DNA of 64,000 bases, taken from assembly GCA_010093685.1 (NCBI GenBank), contig MU006228.1:665111-729110 (forward strand). Reading direction: 5' to 3'. How positions within the stretch are numbered: position 1 is the first letter of the stretch; each line of letters opens with the position of its first letter. This stretch comes from Ophiobolus disseminans (Eukaryota > Ascomycota > Dothideomycetes > Pleosporales > Phaeosphaeriaceae). Positions 43,817-52,725 of this stretch are shown here, one piece after another. The notes beneath the pieces were generated by a model. It was given only the letters and a program-made list of their open reading frames with translations. It did no database searches and was not told where the DNA came from. Made by a program: the position numbers and the translations under genes.

Positions 43817-45667
43817 CTATCTATATTTTGCTGGGAGCTTGATTGCTCGGCCGTGTCGTGATTGAGGTGGTGGTGGGCCTGCTGCAGCACCTGAGGCCTC
43901 ACCACCACCCCCACACTGCGTAGCTACTCTCTTTTTTAGACCTGCCTTAGTAAGTGCCTTGAAGCGTCTCCTCTTGCCTCTTTGGGCAGTTTTTTGAGCT
44001 TGCTGGAGTTGTTGTTGAATCCTACAAGCTGCCTGTTGTGAGGCTCGATCAGCAGCTTCACAAGCCTTCTCCTCTTGCCTTATCAACCGAGCTGCTGCTC
44101 TCACTGCACGCCTTGCCTCAACTATCTTAAGCTTCTCTTGCCTCTGCTCCTCACGTAGGCAGGCTGCCTCAGCTTTCTGCTGTTGTAGTTGCTCCTCCTC
44201 AAGCCCTTGTTGGTGCTGGCGATCACGTGCCTCCTTCACCTTCCTTGGGGACCAGAATAGAGCTCCACCGTGATACTCCTCCTCTGCCTCTAGAGGCAGA
44301 GCCTTGCCTCGCTTTCTATGCTGCCTCTCGTTGATGAGAGCCTCCTTGAGTCTCACATTCTCATGCTCAGCTAGTACTGATCTGATTGATAGCTGGTGGA
44401 TTGTCTGGTTGAGCTTTGAGATCTTTCTCTGGTCTCTATCAACTACAGCGCAATTGGCTAGCAGCCTGATTTTCCTCCAATCAGAGGCGCTTAAGGCTGA
44501 GGAGTCCCTATCGCTCGATTGGCCTGATTGAGCTGGCTGGTTGAATCGTTTGAGTATCATCTCTGGCTGCAGAGGTGAGAGGCCAGTTGCCTCAAAGGCC
44601 TCCCAGGCAGCCATAAACATGGATTAGAAGTCTCTCTTGCTCATTGAAGTGAGCCACTGGCACCCCTCCATAAAGGCTGCTACTTGGCCTGAGTAGGTAG
44701 ATGAGAGAGGCTTAAACATGACGACGTCGAGCGGCTGGTGCATGTGGGTTGAATGAGATGGATAGATTGCAAGGAGGATTCAATTGCGATCGCAGTACTC
44801 AATAAAATCCATCGTGAGATGAGATCCATGGCCATCAAGGATAAGTAATCGATAACTCCGCCCAGCCTTTGGCTTTGTAGAGCGATCAAATACTCGTTTG
44901 AGCCAGGCTAGGCTTATATCATTGTTCGTCCATCCTGAGGGTGATGAGGCAAAGTAAGCTCGGTGATCGTCGGGATTGAACGCCTGCAGCCAGCTATCCT
45001 GTATGGAGCCGGAGGCTGATTGATATATGAGGCTTGGCTCAAGGCGAGATCCATCAGCGCATATACAGGCCAGCAGCGTTATCTACTCTCGATTGCCATC
45101 CTGGATGTGAGCCTTCATCTTCCCCTCCTCATACAGTCTCCTGCTGAACACCCGCTTTGAGCGAGTAAGGACTCCCAGCATAAAGCCCTTCTCATCCATA
45201 TTGTACATATTACAAGGCTCTATATTGTATTGGCTGAGCTTACTACGTAGGAGCTCGAAGTAGAGACTATATATTGACTGAGAGTCAGTCTGGTGGCATG
45301 AACGATTGATGCCGGTGGCCCAGCGTGAGATTAGATCAACCTGGTGTCGCTCGATATATCGATCAACCCAGCCTTTTCCAAGCTCTTTTTTCGCAATATA
45401 TGAGGCAAAGCGTCGTATCATCGGCCGTGTAGGAGGTAGACCTTGTCTTGTAATGCACTCAACATAGCGTAGGAGCTCTAGCTCCTGCTGGGGGTGGAGA
45501 GCTTGCTGGTTTTCTGCTTTGGTGCGGGATGAGGCTCGGACGCCCTGGTGCCTCCGCGCGAGCGTTGTACGATTACAGTGATACACTGCTGCAATTTGAC
45601 GATAGCTGAACTTCTCTCCAGGCTTTAACGACTCTAGAGCTGCAAGCGCAGCCTCAATTGAGCTCAT
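43817..45667 (-). pseudogene. Pogo/Fot1-type transposase with three in-frame stops
   Basis: One frame runs from ATG at 45667 to 43817 (616 codons), broken by TAG 45083-45085, TGA 44780-44782 and TAA 44624-44626. Domains in order: a psq-type helix-turn-helix (FSYRQIAAVYHCNRTTLARR), a CENP-B-like DNA-binding half (ITRQGLPPTRPMIRRFA, GKGWVDRYIERH), and a DDE_1 core with YNMDEKGF, LLILDGHGSH and THMHQPLDV, which supply the three acidic residues. The tail is a long basic coiled coil (EEEQLQQQKAEA, RRAVRAAARLIRQEE). The TAG sits where relatives have Trp (GNREW), that is TGG to TAG. This, and the other stops, fit RIP-like C:G to T:A decay. Inactive as it stands. Confidence 0.9.
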
Positions 45668-45713
45668 ATTGGTGGAGTTATTGCGTGTTGAAGTTTGGTT
45701 GTTGTCGTGGTGG

Positions 45714-45761
45714 GGTGGCTCACTACGCCGGGCGGCTCATTACGTACGCCGGGCGCCAGGG
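45714..45761 (+). repeat. Right terminal inverted repeat of the Fot1-like element
   Basis: It is the inverted match of 43664-43707 and ends with CGCCAGGG followed by the TA target duplication. The sequence CGTACG-type insertion of 4 nt distinguishes it from the left end. Confidence 0.92.
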
Positions 45762-45763
45762 TA

Positions 45764-46497
45764 GCACAAATTTTGGCGACGGGATTGTCCACCCCAAAGT
45801 CCAAGTCAACACCATTACAAGTCACCAGAAATCACAACTAGGCGAAGTTCCGTGATAGGTTCTAATTCTCGTCAATGTTTCTGTGCCGCTTTGTGTCTAT
45901 TATGCATGAGTACACCAACATTGCATTCAAACTGCTGCCTGCGGGAACAACCACCAACCTGCGGGATGTATGCACGGGCAACGCAGGTCTACTGCAACAT
46001 TTCGACAGGTTCCACGTCGCATGCCAGAACGGAATCACGCCAACCACGAGCTCGTGGTGTCTCGAAAGTGTCCGAACAGCCTCAATTTTCGACGCGTTCT
46101 GCACCGCCCCTCAAGGCCACCCGCAGATCTCCTGCACGCCACACGCGTGAGTTCCGGAATCTGCCAACCTTTACCGGGCACGGCCAGGATCGCTGCAAAG
46201 ACTTGAAGATAAGCTTCGTATCGTCTGCAATTAGGTGAGACTCGACCAACGAATCTACGCGCTTTATGCGAGACCCGCAAAAACGGCCGTCAACGGTGTG
46301 CCGCAAGGCTGACTTTGGGTCTGAAACAGGCGCAGTTGCCTAGCACGGCGTGGGATGGCTATGTATATCATCGCGACGATTCTTTGTTAAATATTCGCAT
46401 CTTCACACTCTTGGGATCTCATCCCACTTCATCGCCATCTTGTACATTTTTTTAAACGACATCGCTCACAAATCTTCGATTCATCGACATCGCAATC
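45764..46497. other. Intergenic, right flank of transposon
   Basis: Between the transposon and the membrane-protein gene. Open frames on both strands near 45.9-46.3 kb lack recognisable features. CT-rich sequence before 46498 looks like a leader. Confidence 0.4.
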
Positions 46498-47167
46498 ATG
46501 GCCGGCCCCGTCCTCAATCTCACAATCTTCACAAAATCCGTCCCACATGCCCTCCGAGCCTTATCGCTTGCAACCTTCCCTCCAGCATTCTTGATCCTCC
46601 TGATTCAAGGCATCTGTACATCGAGAGTGAACCCAGCCATCGGCATCCTGCCGCTCTTCTTCAGCTCTGCTTTCTCCGCACTCCTCCTAGCCAACGAGAA
46701 GAAATGCGGCTGCCAAGCGAGCGGCCTAGCCGGCACGCCGATTCATCTTGTTTTCGACTTGTTGCTCGGCATCGGCTTGTTGGTTTGTCTCATCCTGTCG
46801 TGGGTGTTCATGTCAAGGTTCGATGATGGATTGGGAGTCATGTGGGGAACTTATGGAACGAACTTCCTCATCTGCAACTTGTACGTCTCGCGCATCTCTA
46901 TGGCATGAAGTGGAACTTACTGACCGCGACAGTCTCACTCATCTTTATTTCGTTGCACGCCAGCTTGAAGAGGCGCTGTCGCCGGGCATGAGCTATCCGA
47001 TGTCGTGCCCGCAATGTCAGAACGCATCGTTCTCCGTTGGGAATATCAAGCTTGCTAGTGTAGCCACGGGTTTGAAGGACGGCTATGCGCCACTGCTCGA
47101 TCGTGAGGGGGAGCCGAGGGGTAGTGTGGAGGAGAGTAGATCGGCCGAGGATGGTGAGCTGGTGTGA
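46498..47167 (+). CDS. Four-helix membrane protein, unknown function
   Basis: Exons 46498-46880 and 46933-47167, giving 205 residues. The 52-nt intron (GTACGT to CGACAG, with a TACTGAC branch) lies inside the fourth helix and restores it in frame. The four hydrophobic helices lie at roughly residues 18-40, 45-64, 80-104 and 110-135. A KKCGC loop lies between helices 2 and 3. The cytosolic tail carries CPQC and acidic residues (EGEPRGSVEESRSAEDGE). The layout resembles fungal MARVEL-like four-helix proteins, but I do not claim membership. No signal peptide beyond helix 1. Confidence 0.7.
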
Positions 47168-47384
47168 GAGAGTGATGCTAGCTGACAACTACACGGCGGC
47201 GCTTGATCATGGGTATTGACGATTTTCATCGTCTCGCGTTGAAAAGTACATGTCCGCGATGCACGGGTTTTGTTCTGGATCAGCGAATTGTGCATGGGCG
47301 GCGGTTAGGTTGGATGAATAATGACTTGAAGGTTGCCACATATGCGTTCATCCATGCGACCCTAGTACTTCTCAATGCTTCTGT

Positions 47385-49085
47385 TCATAGTAAAAATCCT
47401 GCTCGCACACATTGTGTCGGTACCTTCCACCTAGTCGCCCAAGACGATGCATGTGTCGTCCGAAAGAAATGCGTCATACCGCCTTCGAACCGCGCTGCTT
47501 CAAGAGAAATAAGTGCCATCAGCTCACAGATGATCCCCACTGAGAGAATCAAACTCTGAACAGTGCTCTTCCCGCTCACCACAACCTGTCTCTGCCCTTC
47601 AAGCATGCGCCATGCTCCGCCTCCCATCGGCGCCCAGGCCACATGCCAGTCAAAAATACTTCCTTTCCCCAAGGCGGCTCGGAAGAGAATGAGATGGCCA
47701 AAGTGTGACCGCCTATGAGTTTTTGCGGGGGCTGAGACGGAAAAGTGGTTGCAATGAAGGCATATGCATCTCATCTTGGTGACACTCGGAGGTGGTAGCT
47801 TAGGAGATCCCAGGCTGGCATCTTCGCCACATTGAGAACAAGGTGTGATATGCCGGAGGCTTAATGCTTCGTCAGTTTCAATAAGGGGTGTTGTCGCATC
47901 CGATTCTGAACAAGTTTGATCCAGTTTCAGAACCTGGAGTAGAATGAACGCTCTCTGCAGGCATATGTCGGCCTTGTCAATGCGAAGTATATTCCGAGCA
48001 AGCTCAGACAGGGAGCAGTCATAGTCCACTTGGAGCTTGGATCCATCTAGTGATACTGGGATCAGGGAGTATGCCATGTCTCGAGGATCTGCACAGACTT
48101 TATGGCTAAAGATATCAATAGTATCAATCAGCTTTGGTGCCAACCCACGGTCGTTTCGGATATTTCGCAAGAGTCGGCCTAGACTATCATAGAGCGCAGG
48201 AACGATCCCCACTTGGCCTATCGATTTTTCTCGGATGCTATTCATTGACACCAGCACCTCCCTAGCGAGAAAGTCCAGACTCCGAGCCAGCAGGAGTTCC
48301 TGGGTAATCCACGCGCGCTTCCAGTAGACATGGTTTTCAAGCTTCTCGATCAAGAGTCTAGGATCTCGGTCAAAAGGAACACTGTCGCCGCGAATAGAGT
48401 CATGTACAAGTTGAAATAGTAGTACGATGTCGGTGTCATTGCCTATCCATGCAATCACATTCTTGGCCCTGGAGTAGATTGAACCCATTTGTTGCACTTG
48501 GTGATTTCGCTCGATAATGTTGTCCTGGTCGATACAAAGCGCATCTATCCATAGAGTCCGAAGGCAAGCTTCTGTGTGTATGCTATGGGCATCGTAATAC
48601 CACTCAAAAGGCAAATCCATCCCCTCGTTCCTATACCAATGATGTATATCAGTGTATGCCACTTTACTCTTGTCAAATGCTGAAGGTTTTTGGTTCGGTT
48701 GCTGATCGGTCCAGGGCGGTCTTCGCAAGCGCTTCCTGATGGACGATGCGGCATGCAAGAATTCCCACAAGTTTTGTTGAACTTGGAAAGGCTTTCCGTT
48801 AACCATTATCCGCTGCGTAGCATTCGCAGTACCCCATACATATGAGAGGCAGGTATACTCTAAATCAGTCTGGTCCGTTCTTGCATGCCTCATTGTACAC
48901 CGGATGACACCGTCGTCGTCGTCGAGTGGAAGAAGCTCAACAAGCCTGATGGACGGAATATCTAGCGGCAGCAGGTCATGAACGAACGGTGACTCGTCAA
49001 ATGGCGAATGGCTAGCTTGGTTTTCGGCGGGTTCGGTGAGTGCTGGTGCGCTAGTGTCCTGCATTGCGATGGTGAAGTCTGCCAT
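47385..49085 (-). CDS. HET-domain protein, apparently intact
   Basis: Single exon, 566 residues from the first in-frame ATG (49083-49085). All three HET blocks are present: YTCLSYVWG at about 77-85; LWIDALCIDQDNIIERNHQVQQMGSIY with the expected DQ-ER-QV-M-IY spacing; and YWKRAWITQELLLA. The second half has a CSQCGEDAS...CICLHC pair of Cys motifs that may bind zinc, and a hydrophobic segment near the end (VQSLILSVGIICELMALISL) that could be a membrane helix. HET proteins trigger cell death during incompatible fusion. No stop or frameshift seen, unlike its neighbour at 49618, with which it shares much sequence. Confidence 0.9.
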   Translation of the reverse strand: MADFTIAMQDTSAPALTEPAENQASHSPFDESPFVHDLLPLDIPSIRLVELLPLDDDDGVIRCTMRHARTDQTDLEYTCLSYVWGTANATQRIMVNGKPFQVQQNLWEFLHAASSIRKRLRRPPWTDQQPNQKPSAFDKSKVAYTDIHHWYRNEGMDLPFEWYYDAHSIHTEACLRTLWIDALCIDQDNIIERNHQVQQMGSIYSRAKNVIAWIGNDTDIVLLFQLVHDSIRGDSVPFDRDPRLLIEKLENHVYWKRAWITQELLLARSLDFLAREVLVSMNSIREKSIGQVGIVPALYDSLGRLLRNIRNDRGLAPKLIDTIDIFSHKVCADPRDMAYSLIPVSLDGSKLQVDYDCSLSELARNILRIDKADICLQRAFILLQVLKLDQTCSESDATTPLIETDEALSLRHITPCSQCGEDASLGSPKLPPPSVTKMRCICLHCNHFSVSAPAKTHRRSHFGHLILFRAALGKGSIFDWHVAWAPMGGGAWRMLEGQRQVVVSGKSTVQSLILSVGIICELMALISLEAARFEGGMTHFFRTTHASSWATRWKVPTQCVRAGFLL

Positions 49086-49617
49086 TTGACAACCTTGGAA
49101 TGCTGACTGTGTAAAGACCACCTGATCGTGTGGCTAGGCGTGGCACTGGGAGAAGATGGGAAATATGGTCATGGAAAACTCATCATGGTGAGAGGTGACG
49201 ATGCAGCGTGTGGAAGGTGCCGGTGCTCAGGATGTCAGCAGCGGGGCAAGGCCACCCCTGCGCCCACCAGAGCGCCGAGCATCTTAGCTTCACGACAACA
49301 GTTTAGTTCAGACCACAAATACCAAAATTTCCATTGTTTAGAAAGCTGTTGTGCAGCATGAATTGCGAGATCAAGAAATCACGTAAAGGATATGGCATCT
49401 TGAAAGCTCCCAGCTGGGCTTTTGGCGGTCGCCTAGGTACCGGCAACGTGGGTTTCACGACGTCTCCACGAGGGACCAGAGCGTCCTCTTTTCCACACCA
49501 GTTGCAGAAAAAAAACGATACCATGAGTGGTAATTCCACCCATGATGTTTTGTTTGGTGCGCCGGTAAAGGAATTCGATTAACATTGGCGCTCATCTAAC
49601 CCCGTTTTCTTCGCATG
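49086..49617. other. Intergenic between tandem HET genes
   Basis: Promoter of the intact HET gene and 3' flank of its degenerate paralogue. No coding region supported. Confidence 0.45.
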
Positions 49618-51412
49618 TCACTGTGCTATTTTGCATCGCTGAGACCAAAGCATCTTCTTGGAATCTGACCCTACCTCTAGTTGGATGATGTTTCTCGTGT
49701 CCAATCCTTTCTGGAAGAAATCGTGTTTGAAGTGAGAAAGGAACTCATGCATCAGGTCTATTGATAGTCTCACACCCTTCACGTTGCCGTTGACCACGTA
49801 TAGATCATCTTCATCTATTGTGAGTCTCGTGTGATCAGTCTTTACACCATAGCCCCAGTAGCCACTCAGAAACAGTCTGCAAATGTGGTCCGGGTCTTCT
49901 TTGTATTGGATGAGGATCAGATGATGCAATCTATGTCTAAATAGATCCTGTAGAGGGTTATGGCCGCAATTTAGACAGATCCATTTCGTCTTTGCTATGG
50001 AATCTCCAGAGAGACCGTGCAGTACTGCGGATGCTTGCATATCACAGAATTTACACCTCGTTGTTTCAGGGGTCTGGATATCGTCCGCTTCGATTAACAA
50101 GAAGGCAAGATTGAAGTATCTAGCGCGGACGAGAGCTCGGCTAAACGGAAGCGACTCCAGGATAAGAAGGGCCTTGCACATACACATACAGTTTCCAGAT
50201 AGGCGCAGCACGTTTTTGATAACTTTTGTGATCGAGCACCCGTAGTCCACAGGTAACTTTGCGCCGTCCGAGGATAGTGACGTGAGAGAGTAACCCAAGT
50301 CATGTGCATCAGAGCACTCTTTCTCTCGAAACTCCCACATATTTTCAAGCAAGGTATTCGAGGTGCTTTTCTCGGAGTGTCTGGAAAGAAGTTGATCCAA
50401 AGGAAGATACTCTGGATAGTCATACCACCTCGAGATGAACTCTCCGAGGCCTTGGAGACTTGATAGCGATACTAGTTCTCCAGGGATATGAAGTATAGCT
50501 TATCGGCCAAACAAACCTCCTGCGTAAACCAAGCTCGTGTCCAGTACTCGTCGTTGATGAAGCGAGTAACCTGTTCCAAAATTTTGGGAGATGGTTGATC
50601 GTGGTTGTTGCGCGAGTGTCCATGAACCCAGCGAAATAAGTCTGCAATCTCAGACTTATTTCCCATCCAGGAGATGACCCGGAAAGCATTTGAATAGATC
50701 CATTCCATCTGCTGCACCTGGTGATTCCTCTCAGCTATATTCGACTGATCGATACAAAGTGCGTCAATCCATAACGATACTCCACGCCGTTTGGAAAAGG
50801 GATGCATGTAGCTCTTGGAAGCTGTGCTTCGTATGATGATGCAGCCTGGAGGAAATCCCAAACATTTCGCTGAACTTCAAATGGTTTATCGTCGATGGTG
50901 ATCCATTTGGTATCGTTCGGTTGGCCCCATACATAAGATAGGCAAGTATAACTTGAATGTCTCAAGTTATCGATATAAGGGTCAGAATCTTTGTTTCGCA
51001 CAGAGACATGTTTCATCGAACATCTAACAACGCCATCGAGCCCAGATTCTAAGACGTCCACTAGTCGAAGATTTCGACTCGTGAGCATTTTAGCCCCAAT
51101 ATGAAGGGTTTTCATTGTGAGATCAAGCGGTCGATGCCTGAAAATATCGTTTTGAATGTTTGTTTGGCCTAGTTTGGACGCACTCCCTTGATAGACATGA
51201 TGTGCACCGGAAGCACCTGTCTGCCCACTGGAACCTGTCCCAACGAAAGATGTAAGAGCGGGTATATCCTGAGGTTCCAAGCTCCGCGAGAGTTGTGAAC
51301 GAGTGTATGCCGTTTCTTCGTCGTGTTCTGAGCTGTGCTCTTCTGGAAAGGCTCTGTCATCTTCCAGTGTCAAGTCTTGCAGACCAAAAGCGTCCATTGA
51401 ATTGTCTGACAT
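49618..51412 (-). pseudogene. Degenerate HET-domain paralogue with two frameshifts
   Basis: Three consecutive frames make one HET protein. Frame a (51412 to about 50800) starts at a real ATG and contains YTCLSYVWGQPNDTKWITI. Frame b (about 50800-50490) contains SLWIDALCIDQSNIAERNHQVQQMEWIYSNA and YWTRAWFTQEVCLAD. Frame c (about 50490-49618) contains ELVSLSSLQGLGEF, then DQLLSRHSEKS, and DYGCSITKVIKNVLRL with CKFC/CLNC. Each switch behaves like a 1-nt loss; no normal intron fits either. Compared with the gene at 47385 it shares motif order, the identical ERNHQVQQM and the Cys motifs, so it is a tandem duplicate. A region of about 25 residues before block 2 is also shorter than in the intact copy. 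Confidence 0.82.
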
Positions 51413-51944
51413 ACTCGAAAATAGTTAGGCGAGTCGCAGATTTCGCAAGTGTGGTGCACACAGTTTGGGGCCTAGGGTTATATGTAGTGGTGTTCACTTC
51501 AGCCTGAACGGGGTAGCCAACAAGCCACACCGGTCAGTCGCGCATTATGGCAGCGAAAAGGCTGCATTTCGAAATTCTTCAGTGAGGCGGTGCGGCGCCA
51601 CGAGATGTGCCTGTCACTTCTCAACTCGTCGCTTCCCTATCTTCGTCAGCCTTCCTGCCTCCACACATTCGAACTAACGCACCTCAGGCACCCAAACACA
51701 AGCAGTATCCCAACAACAACACCAAGCCAAAAATCAACATCCGCAAACAAACGCCACATATCAAAACAGGAAGTAGCAACAAGTTCTATTGATCTTCGCA
51801 ACTGAATGCTTCCCTTATTCTATATATAACCACCCGCAAACGCCTTTTATCTTATGCACATGTAGTCGTTATAATCATATCGTAGCAATGCATGCTCTCA
51901 TCTTGTCAATCGTCCATTACATCCGTCTTGCAAAGCATCGGCAT
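51413..51944. other. Intergenic, 0.5 kb
   Basis: Upstream of the degenerate HET copy and downstream of the MYND gene. No gene supported. Confidence 0.45.
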
Positions 51945-52725
51945 CTAAGACTCGTTGGTGGGGCTAGCGGGGTTCGAGAAATTGGGAGTGGCGGGCGCGC
52001 TGCTGTAAGATTGTGTTGCGGGCTCGCAGACGGTGCGGTGTGTCTTCCAGGCCGTCTTTTGGCAGTTCTTGTCGCAGTAGTAGGCGGATTTGCAGCGGGA
52101 GCAGCGGCGTTTGGCGGGGCCGCCGGAGCAGGTGGAACAGGCTGAGGACAGGTTAGTTCTTTGAACCTTGACAGCATGCAACGACGACGACTTGGAAAAT
52201 CCCAACAACAACAACAAGATCAACAACAGTCGTCAAACTATACCGGGTGACAGCACACTGGTGAAACTGGCGCGCGCGGTGAGTGGGGCCGACCCCATGC
52301 GCGATCGCCGAAAAAGGAAAGGCAAATCGGGTTCCTGCATGAAGCCATATGGAAATAGCAAGGGAGAAACGTACGCTTGGAATTCATCGCAAAGTTCAGG
52401 CTCTCCGTTGACGCCATGGGACGGAGCGAGTTGAACATCTCGGCGCGGTTGAAGGCTGGGATGGGCGAGGTGGATTGGGGAGTAGGTGCGGATGTGGAAG
52501 CGATGGAGCCGGCTGAGGAGCGTCGAACGATGTCTGTTGTTGGGAGTTAGAAGGCGTCAATGGTTAGATGGGATGGTAATAAGACATACCACTCTGCGCA
52601 CTATCCCTCCTATCCATTCCTCCATTCATCATCGCCATTGCACCTGCAAATCCGTCGTCCCTCGCCCCGCTGCTCTCGCCAAGACTGCTCGTGAACACAT
52701 TCAAGCACACACTTCGGGGTGGCAT
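51945..52725 (-). CDS. MYND zinc-finger protein
   Basis: Three exons, complement of 52590-52725, 52375-52533 and 51945-52141, giving 163 residues. Intron 1 is 56 nt (GTATGT to CAACAG), intron 2 is 233 nt (GTACGT to CCTCAG, with CTAAC just upstream), unusually long here. A small extra exon inside it is possible. The C-terminal third is a complete MYND finger: Cys100, 103, 112, 115, 121, 125, His133 and Cys137 with a Trp130 in between. The N-terminal part is Ser/Thr/Pro-rich and probably disordered. MYND fingers bind proline-rich partners, so an adaptor or transcription-related role is likely, but no target is visible. Confidence 0.82.

Larger units (their letters stand above)
43664..45761 (-). 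mobile_element. Fot1/pogo-like DNA transposon with TIRs and TA duplication
   Basis: A 2.1-kb element flanked by TA on both sides (43662-43663 and 45762-45763). Terminal inverted repeats are 43664-43707 and 45714-45761. They match base for base except for a 4-nt gap and one or two substitutions, and each begins CCCTGGCGCCCGGCG. Each TIR contains a 17-bp direct repeat of type GCCCGGCG..(A/G)TGAGCC. The interior encodes a pogo-type transposase on the minus strand. Size, TA target site and transposase type fit the Fot1/pogo group of fungi. The ends are nearly intact, so it may still be mobilised in trans by an active relative. Confidence 0.92.
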
